A DNA stretch of 64,000 nucleotides, from the NCBI RefSeq assembly GCF_000003605.2, contig NW_003140820.1, forward strand, positions 217,160 to 281,159, given 5' to 3'. Below, piece by piece: positions 46,958 through 64,000 of the stretch (position 1 is its first letter; each line of letters opens with the position of its first letter). The position numbers and the translations under genes are program-made. Under the pieces are notes generated by a model. The model did not search any database, was not told the origin of the DNA, and saw only the letters and a program-made list of their open reading frames with translations. The stretch comes from Saccoglossus kowalevskii. Lineage: Eukaryota; Hemichordata; Enteropneusta; Harrimaniidae.

Positions 46958-47790
46958 TTCTGAAAAAAAAATAGGAAAAGCAATTGAATTCCGTTACAAA
47001 GCGCCAGGTCACTGTATACTACTTGAGGAAATAAAAACCCCTGAATGCTACTCGATTTAGTACATGTAAATCCCTATATTTTAACATCAACAAGCGTCAT
47101 TCAGGGGGTCCGTCGCCGGGGTCTGATAAAATTACACGGGCTTGCGACATCAATACGCATTAAAACATGTGTAATAGGTTCCCCCAAACATGGTAACCCG
47201 TCAGACCTAAACTATGGATAATAAATAAGTAGTCAGTAAAAAATACCTTCAATTGCTACCCGAAACTCATAAAATCAAAAGCAAAAGTTGTAAATAGTTA
47301 TTAAACATACCGGTTACACAATTCACTCAATAACAGTACAAGTTCACGGTCAACAACGAACGGGGAATACTTTGCGTTAACAACGATAAAGTTATTTTAA
47401 AACGCCTATGAAAAAAAAACACAGCAGCATAGCAGGGCGAAGGGCGGTGTTGTGTAAGTACGAGTACTTGTATGTGTTGACATGCCCATGCGTGATCTTT
47501 CGAGTGGAAACAATCTCGGGCGACAACAGATTTACTTGACAAAACCGCTGCAATTGTCCAACGCCGATTAGATTGTGTCTGGGGCATATATTATAGTAAT
47601 CGCGACATTTATGTGCCGATTTTTTTCAAGTGTGATATTTGCCTGCCAGGTTTGGAAACCGTTGTGAAACTATGTGAAACTGGGCCCCTTCAGTTTTATA
47701 CATATATATATAATCGCCACTGGCGAACGTGGCCGATAGCCGAGTGAGTAACTCCCGCCAAAAACACGCTGACTTACCTCGCTAACAAGT
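46958..47790 (-). promoter_or_regulatory. Candidate TTLL2 5' UTR intron and upstream exon
   Basis: Reading the minus strand, gttagcgag is followed by gtaagtcagcg near 47774, a strong donor. The matching acceptor is a T-run ending in cag at 46960, about 100 nt before the TTLL2 ATG. This is inference from splice consensus only; no transcript data are available. The DNA between has no convincing coding potential, and the TTLL2 start of transcription would then lie above 47775. Confidence 0.4.
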
Positions 47791-48560
47791 CATCATTTAA
47801 GAATAAAAACCTGCGGCGAAGAATGGACAAGACATACGCACGGGAGAATTATCCTAAGCGAGGGACACTGACTTGACAGTGTAAACAGCGAGCCGAGCAA
47901 CCTACACTACCACTAGGCCGGAGATTCGTCACTGAACTGAATGGAGATTGTTTGGAGTTCGATCACTCCTAATTTGCATAAGAATGGAACGCGCATAACA
48001 TAGTTTGGTTTCTAGGCTAGGAACCCGCTAGGAAACGACATAGCTTCACTCAATGGCATAGTCAACTTTATATTGAAGAAAAATACATGCCCCGCGCATG
48101 AACAGTGGAAGTCTGAGTGAAAATCAACGGATACAAAAGAACGCATTCAGCGGCTACTGTAAATACGAACACTGTATTTTATCGGTTGATGTGGAGGCGC
48201 TATGTAATTCGCAATCCCTTAGCAACGACGCGTTTCACGTTCTTTTGGTTTTGCTTTTTAAATAAAAACAAAACAAAATCCTCACTATAGGGTGTGTATT
48301 GCTGCCAGAAAAAGCATGACATGTGTGTCTAAAAATATACACAGACAACACTGACAGATGAAGTGCAGACGAATTATATTGGAACCAGGACTGCGAGAGG
48401 TGATGTCACTGCAGCAACGTGCGTGGGGGTCGTATGTACTCTTGTTGTCATAGCGATCTGACGGACGTCGATGCTCTAAATTCAAGTATATATGAGTATA
48501 TAGATTAAAGTTGACCGTTATTTTCACACAGCAGAATCACGCAGATCAAGTGTTTATATA

Positions 48561-48692
48561 TTAAAGGGCGGCAGTCGTCGTGCCGCGTCTTGTTTGATAT
48601 GGGACTCATAGCGACGCATACAACGTGTGTAAAATGCATTGTTTATTTACACGAAATTCGAACACGCGCTGCGCGACGACCACCGCGCTTTA
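48561..48692. mobile_element. TTAA-type MITE (GCAGTGGTCGTCG group)
   Basis: TTAAAGGGCGGCAGTCGTCG at the left and cgacgaccaccgcgcTTTAA at the right; interior gggactcatagcgacgcata. Same family as 4079-4197, upstream of TTLL2. Confidence 0.7.
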
Positions 48693-51600
48693 ATATTATA
48701 GAAAATTGCTAGGGCGTGAATCCTTATACTAGTACATACAATACTGTACGTTCTAGTTTGTTAGACCAACCGTGTCTACAGTCACGAGTCCAATCCAGGG
48801 TACAATTCACGAGGCTGGATCCCGGATCATGAAGTTATATTACGAGGATACAGTCGTGACCGCGTGCGACGTTAAAAATCTATTTATATAAATGTTTTTT
48901 TCTCCTGAATTTCACGCTATCTAAGAGACGTTCTTTTCTAAGCATATTCGCCCGCATTGGTTCGTTTATTTGACCATCGCCTCAGTGTCGACAGCAATTC
49001 AGACGATTTTTCCTAGACTGTGTTTCAAAGTTACTGTTTATCAACGTTCTGATATGCGTCAGGCCACAGTCCCTCAACACGGACTGTTGTCAGGTGTACT
49101 CTTTGAACACCATAATGTTTCCTGCCAAAATTAAGCCATAACATTTTGCACACTTTACTAATTTTGGTTCAAATAGACATAATTTCCTATTGGCTACATC
49201 TTTTGATCAAAATTTGTAAACAAAAATGGATTTGGTTTGATTTTATGAAAACTGACGCTTATATTAATCCGGGCTTAATCTATTACTGGTGACACACGAA
49301 ACATGTCAATGTATTATCGTATAAGACAGGCCGCGATAACGCTTATCATTACTATCAGTGTGCCAGTTCCTCCAAGTTTCAATCCCATAATTCAACACTG
49401 TTTTAACAAAGCCCGTGTTTACATTGTGACTGCTGGTAACGCAATTATTTCACGATTAATCTCGTTACGATGGCGGATCCGAACACGCGACTAGTTAGTA
49501 ATTGTACTCAGAAGAATAAAAAAATAACAGCGCTGAACATGTCAACATGCACCGATCCGTACCCAGTCCATCCCAGGTTCATCCCCAACTAACTACATGT
49601 ATTACTGAGAACGAAACAACAGCCCAACCAGAAGTATTGCAATATACAAGTAGCTCCCTGATTTGTTTACAAAGTAGCAATATTAATATCAGAGTACAAA
49701 CTGCTACAGTTGAACCATCTATATTACTATTTTATAAGCGAATATATATATTGCTGGTTAGGTTCATTTTTCGTACACACGTCATTGGATAATTTATGAG
49801 AAAAAAAACACGGTTGCCGGCATTTTACTTCGGAAGCAGATATGTCAAACTATATCTTGAACAATATCCTAACATTGCCTCGACGGGATCCTTCCGTTTT
49901 AAATCTATCAAGTTCATGTTTTACGGTGCATTTCCATTTTTATAGTTCTACAATCCGGACATAGACAATATGTCTATACACAGCGATAGTATTTTGTGGT
50001 ACTTTCCGTTTATTAGTATAATAAACTAACCCCGGAAACTAACCGCCATGTTTACACATATCGTCCGTCATCACCCGAAGCGCATGGCTTCAAGTTCACG
50101 AACTTGATGTAAACAAACTCTAACGCGAATTCAATCAATTGCCGAATAGACGGACCTCACTGACGAAAATGCCTGTCGTTACAGGTATTACCATTTTAAT
50201 CGATGTATGAAGTTTATATTTCTACTTTAAAATGTTCCCCTTTTCTGACTCTATATGATGTGTTTTGGTTACCGGCACGGTAGTCACGTGACCAGTGTTC
50301 AGCAACAGATGAGCTTCGACCGTACATTCTATTAACGTTATCTAACATTCCAACAAAGTAATTTGTAAATAGTATTTCATTAAGATTTATTGATTCTATG
50401 ACGTTTATATATTGATTACCATTTAACACATATTAATTACTAACGCGTAATCCATCTGTTTTATGTCGATATCTGATAATTAATGGTTGTGCTCAAGTTG
50501 ATAATTCTGATTAAAAAACGAGATAATCCGTGTTAATCTATCTGTACAGGTACGCAAATGTTCTCTTTATTATTCGAACGGAAGACCGTCCATGCTTCCA
50601 TTCAGCGGTATTATCGATCGGTCCCGGGAGTGAAGCTATCTCGTTTCTAAAACCATTGTTAGTGACCGTCTTTTAAACGTACTCCACCCTATTTTAACGA
50701 ACAAAGGTAAATCTGGGTCAACCACAAATCAATATTACAATGCAAAGGAATTAAACGGAGTACACTGCCTGGGGGGTAATTATATTATGTAGCGACGATT
50801 GGGAGCACGTAGGTCAAGGGTGCCAGTCGCTGCAATCCCATGCGTGTCCTGAGACGGCTCTTCAAGATAACCATTTTATAATTATGTCATTGGGCCGGCA
50901 TACTATTATTTTAGACTAACGTTATTCCTCCCCAATCAAATATTCGCCACATTTACAACAAATTGTCGATTTAAAATACATCTTTGCATCATTTTTTTGA
51001 TGTCACATATTCCGCTTTCATTCAATCATTGCGACTCGGACATTTATTCATGTCGCAAGTGCAGTAAAGTGACCACAGAGGGCGCCATTTTAAAGTCAAA
51101 GCTAGTAAAACATTTCGCGCAGAATTTTGTTGTTGTTAGAACACGCACGGTTACTAAAACAGTAACCGTGGTTAGAACCATCGTCCCCGGTGTCGAGGAA
51201 AGGTCCGTTGGTACCTTCAATGGTTAGAATAAATAGCTTCATTTGTTTCGAATCATGCATCGAAGATCTATATGTAAGGAAAGATATATTCGTAGTTGTA
51301 TCATAGGCAATCTGTGTTCTTGAAAAAAACAAAAGAAAGTAACTTACTAAAGTCGCCACTAGAGGCTTTATTATAAATCACAGCAGGTGAAAAATTGCCA
51401 AAAATCGACTCAGACGCGAAAAGGAACCCGGACAATGTAGAATAACGTTCTGAAACCTATACTGTTCAAGATCAACTAATTTTTATGAGAAAATGGTCGA
51501 CTCGAGTCGATTCGGAAAGCTGAAGGGGAACAAATATGCTATACTTTTACTTTATTTGTTTTTTGCTTTGTAAAGCCGAAACAATTCTCAATACCATTTT

Positions 51601-54600
51601 AGCTTCAAATTTCCCACCTATACACACTGAATGCTTGGTTCTTGGTTCGATAGCAAATTCCAATGATATATGGTTATTAAATAATAAAACACTAATTGAA
51701 TGTCTATATCAGCAATAAATGCTCCAGATATAAGCATGAGGTCATATAACCAGATATGGGTATTAAAAATGTAGATCAGGTCTTGTGTGCAATGTATTCA
51801 AAATTACAGTGTCTATCTGCAATACTACTTAATTTGTATGGTTGATGGTAACTAGTATATCCCCGCTGGTAACATGTCAGGAATAATAAACTTTAAACGT
51901 TGAACATAATCTTGTCGTGGTACTAAATAATATGAATACAAAACAAAAAAACACAAAAAAAACTGCGTTATTTTTCAAATTTCTCTAGGATGAGAGACAA
52001 AATCTTTTTTTGGTCTAATTTATTTCAATGTCATAATGCATTGTTCACATACATGCATTACAGTCATGTCATAATTAATTACATACACTGACAATGATTA
52101 TGTTAAAATATCTTGTTTATTGCATCAACACGTATTATCTAATACAATTATAATCACAAAATAACACTTGGCGCATAACATTAGTTTTTCCAGAAATGAT
52201 TGCAACAATCCAACGGTTGAAATAATGTGTAGAATTTGGGGTCACACAGAATCCTAGCTACAAAAATATTGGAGCCAGTCAAAGAAAAAACAAGGAGCTT
52301 GGACATGCACAACATTTTAGGAAAGTCAAAACGAGGCAGTATGAATGATACAGAAAGATTCAATGAGGATTAAAGAGTGGTGATGGCGCTGTTGAAAAGG
52401 ATGATGAACTAAAAGATCTTGTAAAACGTATCATAGTATGAGAGAAGTATTCAGAGAATGATGTGGCAGCGATGATGAATGCAAATAGCCAAGCAGGGTC
52501 TGATAAGTAAAGACACGATCGTATGGCTACTAGACAGCCCCTATTTCGATTCCGCATGTTATTCCGCACATCACAACATTGCACAATTTACAATCAAGCT
52601 TCTCAGCTAAATACAAGCTAGATTCATAAAACATGTCTGGCATCACAAATAACATACAAAATGTAATAGTTCACTCAGCCTCTTTTAAAAGTGCATTGAC
52701 ACAATACAATGATCACATGACATTATCCCAAGAATGCAATTGGTGGATATACATACACTAAAGAAATCTTCCGAGTTTGTGATTTTTATCATTTCCAGTG
52801 AGAAGAAGTTTTAAAAGTTCTTTACAATGCATGAAAAAAATAAATATAAAACAATAAATTTTGTACCCAACAGTTTCTGCCTCACTTTTTATTCAAAGAA
52901 AAAAATCACTGATACTAGATTATGTGCCCACTCCCTCTCCTAGAGAACATTTTTCTCATGAAAGTACAGAGATTTATAGCTAAAAGTTCCCAGTAAACAT
53001 GCAAGGTTAACATAAAAGCAAGTTGTTTATTTCACCAAGTGAGTATATTTTCCACATCAAATCTGCTAAAAAGTAAATACAACTCATTTCACAGTATCAG
53101 TGTTGTACTATTTAAATAATACAGGCCTTTTTAGTACTCTGCTTTTATTGTCTAATTCTTTGTGAGGTTTCTGAGACCGTTTTTCAATGTGATTGACATG
53201 AAAACATCTATAAACCGTATAGACTGGATGATACAACAAGCGAGCATGTCAGAAGTCACTAAGACCAGCCATACTGGACTGGATTACATAAATCTAATCA
53301 TACGTAATACATTTTTCCAGATAAATGTTGGATGCAACATTCCTTATCATTCTCTGTTTTTTTTCCAAAAAAAAAATGCATTCCCTACAAACCTTGCTAT
53401 TGATCGATAGACTTTATCAGTTTTTAAAGATTATTCAATACATGCACATTTGAAGTGCCATAGTCCCTTAGAAGACTTGGTGTGTGGTATGTGTAGACAA
53501 CTGATTATTTTACACATACATTATGGGACCCACATTGAACATTTTCTAGTACAGCGGCAGTGGCATTTTAAAATATGTATTCATCTTTATAATACAAGTA
53601 CTAGTATTTAATAACTAATTTTGTACATATCCCTCAAAGTACATGTGTGCAAATAAAAAATCATCATGTGATGTACTTTACTGACACTTGAAAAAAAGTT
53701 ATATACTAATGCACGAGAGGATAAGAAATTCAGGGTGACTAGATAAAAAAAATAAGTTAACAGGTGATAATACTGTATTGATTAAATAGTTGTACAGGTA
53801 ATGATATTAATTTAAAACACTCGCGCACTAGAAAGGGAGTTCTAGACCAAAATCTGAAATTTTATCTATTAATAATACTCCGTCAGAAAATATTGTTCCA
53901 AAGTTTATTGAAATTTGTCACAAGAACTACTAACATTTATATATGTAAGAATACACAAAGACCTGAAGCTACAACAATACTGACATACATGTACTTTTAA
54001 ATATAAAACAAGAAAAAAATATATAATACTCCTACACTGTGTGTAAGTAAATAATATGTACATTGACTGACAATTGCATCACTTCGAAAGTGGCAACTAC
54101 AAGTGACGAGAAAGTATAAAATAAAAGTTAAAAAAAAATTCACTCTTGATAAACAAGACATATTTATACTTGAATATATTCAGAACTGACTATAAATGTT
54201 TTTTGATACTGCAAGATGCAGTTTGGGGGTCAACAGTTTTTCTCACCACTGTTTTGTCCCCTGTTGTGTATACACTTTCTGCAAACCTCTCCAACAAAAC
54301 AAATATTACTGATAGGGATTGTAGATAAAAAAAAAAATCATATGGACAGCAAAATTAATTTTTTTCATTTTGGGAATGGGTGGAAGTTTCAAGGGTGGTT
54401 TCAAGAACATAGTTTTACATAGTTCATTATAATAATTTTGCACTGACAAATTTTCATTCATGAGGTGATGGGGTGATGTTTAACAAAGATTACGTTTGCT
54501 CCATGCAATATTTAATTATCTATTGCCCCTTTAAGATTGTGTTTAAAATGTTTAGACCGGGGGGAGTTGTCACTTATGCATACAACAGCCATAGTGTATA

Positions 54601-55125
54601 GTTGTTTATGAATACTGTAACATCTGTATTAGAAGCTGCATCGCCATACCCATTCTTTTTGAATAATTGAGAACCAAAAATTCGTCATTTCTCATATGTG
54701 TTGATGCTCTAATAGAATCTGCAGTCCCTCTGTTGCAATCCACCATTTTAATAGAATGCGCTGCTTCTAATACAGATTTTACAGTAGAAATTTACTCGTG
54801 AACCTTTGCGTTTTAGCATGTGTTGTTATCCTACGTATTTGAAGGCAATGAGTATTAAGCTATAAATATCCAAACCAATTACTTTAGAAGGTGACAAACT
54901 TTTAACATAGCAAACCTGATCGCTTTGTGTGAAGGATCAGAAGCTGCCAATGGTAATGAACAAAGGTCATCTCAGCTCAGTTTTATAATAATTTTTTTTT
55001 TCACAAGGAAGATTCAATAGCCTGGCAGATAGTAAGCAGATAGTAAAATATTACCATGGAAACCAGTGGTTTGAAAATACAGTACCATTATGACTCAAGA
55101 CCTCTGAATACTGACAATCCATGCT
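48693..55125. other. No recognised gene between TTLL2 and TMEM50 copy 1
   Basis: 48700-51500 is less AT-rich and free of the repeat families seen elsewhere, which could mark regulatory DNA or an unrecognised gene. 51500-55125 is AT-rich with many short open frames, none with a domain I know. Part of it may be 3' UTR of TMEM50 copy 1. Confidence 0.35.
54613..54786. mobile_element. MITE family 2, copy 3, nested in a TTAA-type MITE remnant
   Basis: TA|CTGTAACATCTGTATTAGA to ctaatacagattttacag|TA. Flanks on both sides (ccggggggagttgtcactta; cctttgcgttttagcatgtg) belong to the TTAA MITE family of 26991-27132, so this copy inserted into an older one. Confidence 0.7.
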
Positions 55126-61194
<6,069 letters not shown>

Positions 61195-61591
61195 TTCGTT
61201 ACTGCTTATCAACCACGACGGTAACAAAAATCGGCACCGAGTTTCTGACTGTCAAAATTATTCCCTTCCGGTTCGACAATTCTATTCCATTGAACACAGT
61301 TTCCAGTCGATCGAGATTTTCAGCGCACGACAAAATAATTTCACAGTAAATATAAGGAGCCAATACACGCCTCGAATAAGTCTCGTCTTTAACTAAATTT
61401 GATCTGTCGATTTATTCACGACTATGTATGTGCGTGATAGATCAACAATACAGTAAAGAAGATGGCTTCCCAAGTCAACCGGGTCAAAGTATAGGTGAAA
61501 GGTTGTTGATTTAATGAGGGCGCTGTTGACGCTCCATTCTCCAGTTGGACATTTCGTGGATACACATGTATACGTGAATACGTATCTGGGG

Positions 61592-61739
61592 CAGTGGCGG
61601 ATCCAGCAAAATGTATTGGGGGCCAAGCTTCGCTTAAGATATACGGAGCGTAAATCGCACAGAAGCTATGCGTAATCCAGATGATATGAATCGTCATGCT
61701 TTTGGGAGGGGCCATGCCCCCCCCCTGGATCCGCCACTG
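61592..61739. mobile_element. hAT-type MITE with perfect 8-bp target duplication
   Basis: The ends are CAGTGGCGGATCCAG and its exact inverse CTGGATCCGCCACTG. The element is flanked on both sides by ATCTGGGG (61584-61591 and 61740-61747). Fifteen perfect terminal bases and an 8-bp duplication are diagnostic of the hAT superfamily. At 148 bp it has no coding capacity. It lies between the two TMEM50 start codons, about 400 bp upstream of copy 1, and looks young. Confidence 0.85.
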
Positions 61740-62699
61740 ATCTGGGGCAGATCCAGAGGATGGGGTCTGAACGGGTTAAATAGGACACACGTCCTGGTAC
61801 TTTCGTTGGTATAAAAAGCGAAAATGAGTTTATTTTATGATATTTCGGCATAATTTCTGAGACTTATCTCCTTGTTTCAGCTGCTTGAGTAAATGTTAAG
61901 AAACAAAAAAAAAAATCATTAAAATGTTCCAATTGTGCGTGTTTGTAACGCTGTCATACCAACAAGAGCACCAAATCGGCGTATATTTTACTACTATCAG
62001 TAAATCATCAATCGATTATTGTAGTAGACTCAAAACCTGGAGTAAGTATAATCTTTTCAACTAGGGATGTTTAATTTTATTGCATGAATTATATGCTCGA
62101 AGATATTTTAAACCATGACTTAGCACAGGTCTTTCTTGTTTTACTGTGATAATGCATACTGGGTCTTGGGACGGAATTTACGAACCGGGGGTAACGTGGT
62201 ATTTATTTGTAGAGTGATTTGATGGTAGCGAATTTAGAGTTGTTTCTAATATGTATTCAATAGTTGTCGGAATGAAGTAGAAAAAATACCAAACGTAAAA
62301 AAACAAAACAAGTGTTGATATGATCTACATCTCGTTCTGTTAAAATAGATGCCGTCTTATATATTTATAAAGAATGTAGTGTTGTACTGTTTTTGTTGGT
62401 CGCTAGACATAAAAAGTGCTTGATGGTTCATTCATTTTCAGCCGATGCCGGATGTATAAACATAACCATGAAGTATGAATTATTATGTAACACATACAGA
62501 CTCATGTTTACGTATACCGTTTGGTAGAGGTATGCGCATAGTAAACAGACGAGAGTTAAGTCATTCTACATCCGGTGTATAATATAAAGTTACAGAGCTT
62601 TGTCTACGTACTGCGGCAGGTTGGTCCATGCAGATTTATTGACCCTGAATAACCTCTGCACTGACGTACACCGGACTAGTTAATGGTTAATTCAATATG

Positions 62700-62780
62700 G
62701 CGCAGCCAATGCATAGAAGAGGGATATAAACAGGTTGTCAACATTGCCGCGTCTTTGCGTTGGAAAACCTGCTACGAAAT
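62700..62780 (+). promoter_or_regulatory. Candidate promoter of TMEM50 copy 2
   Basis: A CCAAT motif at 62706-62710 is followed by gggatataaac, with TATAAA at 62725-62730, about 200 nt upstream of the ATG. The spacing from CCAAT to TATA is shorter than usual, so only the TATA-like part is a reasonable candidate. Inference from motif and position. Confidence 0.3.
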
Positions 62781-62925
62781 ATATTTGATACATAATATTT
62801 AACGGTTTGAGCTGTTACATCGACCTACTGGGATCGATACAAGTCGAGGGAGGTCGCCTCCTTCTTTGTCCCAACTTCACGTTTACTCAATAATTTATTT
62901 ATAAACACAAAGCTTTTTATACAAA

Positions 62926-63509
62926 ATGTCGGGCTGGTTGGATAACGTGAGATGTCCTAGTTGTACGTGTGAGTGTGGATGTTTGGCTGTTGTCGCCGAG
63001 AAGAGGAACATGATATCTTCAGCAGCAGCCGGAACACTCGTAAGTACACGTTGATGTAATATGTGTAGTCAGTCATTCGTACGTAATATAGACAAACAAT
63101 TCGACTGGTAGTTAGTCATAAATATAAAAACAAATATATAGCCTGCCTTCACGTATACGTCAACCTCGGGTAAACAGCCACGAAAGAAAACAGTTTGACA
63201 AATTCGGGAGTACTATCTAAAAAACAACAACAACATTTGTTTTTTGAGACAAAGTTAAAACTTCGTTCAGAAATTTGGGTTCTAATAATGTCAATTATCC
63301 CGACAAAGTCGCGTGAATGGCGCCATTCAACGACGGCCCGAAATTTTATGACAATTTTATGATTATTGTGCAATTAATGGAATGGTATTTTGATTCCAGT
63401 TTTTCGTCGGTTGGTGGTTGTATATTGATGCAATGGTGGCCTGTGACTCCGACGATTATCATTTAGCGTTTATGACATGCGGCATCGTGGGATCATTAGC
63501 GTTTGCTAT
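62926..63509 (+). CDS. TMEM50 family membrane protein, copy 2 (first two exons)
   Basis: Exon 1 (62926-63039) encodes MSGWLDNVRCPSCTCECGCL then AVVAEKRNMISSAAAGTL. Exon 2 (63400-63509) encodes FFVGWWLYIDAMVACDSDDY and onward to GIVGSLAFA plus two bases of an ATG codon. Donors gtaagt follow both exons and the acceptor is gattccag. The phases (0, then 2) are identical to copy 1 on the opposite strand, which supports origin by duplication of the whole gene. The remaining exons should lie beyond 64000. The N-terminal region has a denser Cys cluster than copy 1. Confidence 0.93.
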
Positions 63510-64000
63510 GTAAGTATTAAGAAGAGAAGACAAAACCATCGCAAGAACTCGTAATGTATCAAAAAAGAAAAACACGTCGATACTCTACAATAGATTGTGT
63601 GGTCTGTAAGTTTATTATTATTATTATTTTTCGAGACCACTCACGACACTTCCAGGATAACCATAGAAGCCACATTCGATCGGATCAGTTTGTAGTTGCA
63701 CATTCACACATGAACAACAAGTTCAGGTCCATCGTTCTTGACTGTGCGCACGTGTCAAGAAAGAAGATTTTCACAGCGATAAAAAAACAAATGTAAAATG
63801 ATATAGTATTATATAGAAAATTAAAATGACATATTAGAACAAATTTGGATAAGATACTATGGCAACTAATATGGCCTTTATTATTTACTCACATAATATA
63901 ATTTACCGGCGCCATCAATTCCAAAATACTAAGCAAATAACACCGAATAAACGGCAACGTAAAGACTATGTTATTAAGCATCCTTTTTTTGGGGATGCCC

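Larger units (their letters stand above)
61195..62925. promoter_or_regulatory. Shared upstream region of the divergent TMEM50 pair
   Basis: The two start codons are 1.73 kb apart and point away from each other. The region holds the hAT MITE and a TATA-like box near copy 2. A common promoter is possible but not shown. Confidence 0.4.

Noticed and set aside
50997-51227. 76-codon frame with RTRTVTKTVTVV
   Set aside because: It includes the hairpin repeat, has no recognised domain, and lacks clear splice or start context.
51640-51660. ggttcgatagc as a tRNA B-box
   Set aside because: The flanks do not form acceptor, D or anticodon arms. No tRNA was found anywhere in the window by eye.
52360-52584. 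74-codon minus-strand frame with a hydrophobic middle
   Set aside because: It lies in an AT-rich possible 3' UTR. The hydrophobic stretch is short and there is no family match I can name.

Overview
The window is animal nuclear DNA: AT-rich, with short coding exons separated by long introns, GT-AG splice sites, many short transposons, and two assembly gaps (30954-31575 and 56557-56925). Five protein-coding loci can be read by joining exons. From low to high coordinates they are tyrosyl-tRNA synthetase YARS1 (minus strand, N-terminal 199 codons only), an acyltransferase of the AGPAT3/AGPAT4 group (plus, complete), TTLL2 (minus, one large coding exon), and two TMEM50 genes arranged head to head (minus complete, plus partial). 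The families point to a bilaterian. The Helentron-like repeats with tandem cores recall elements known from molluscs and other marine invertebrates. I cannot name the phylum from sequence alone.

Layout. 1-5450: YARS1 exons 5 to 1 and a possible divergent promoter. 5450-9600: foldback MITEs. 9607-24953: the AGPAT gene, which has two alternative catalytic exons of identical length, a TTTA microsatellite, several tandem arrays and a Helentron-like insertion. 24954-44380: no recognised coding exon, but a probable AGPAT 3' UTR, a 31-bp satellite array invaded by a Helentron-like element, and many MITEs. 44384-47900: TTLL2. 47900-55125: no recognised gene. 55126-61194: TMEM50 copy 1, whose third intron holds a Kolobok-like TTAA transposon with a THAP-domain ORF. 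61195-62925: shared upstream region of the TMEM50 pair, holding a hAT-type MITE. 62926-64000: first two exons of TMEM50 copy 2.

The strongest finding is in the AGPAT gene. Exons at 10649-10818 and 11219-11388 are both 170 nt, share splice phases, and each encodes the catalytic NHX4D motif. Using both or neither breaks the reading frame, so the transcript should contain exactly one. This predicts two enzymes from one gene that differ only in the segment around the catalytic His and Asp.

The genes have unrelated housekeeping or cytoskeletal roles (tRNA charging, phospholipid synthesis, tubulin modification, a small membrane protein) and show no sign of a joint pathway. The mobile DNA is more coherent. 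There are TTAA-flanked elements, TA-flanked foldback MITEs, a hAT MITE, and two Helentron-like families built to the same plan.
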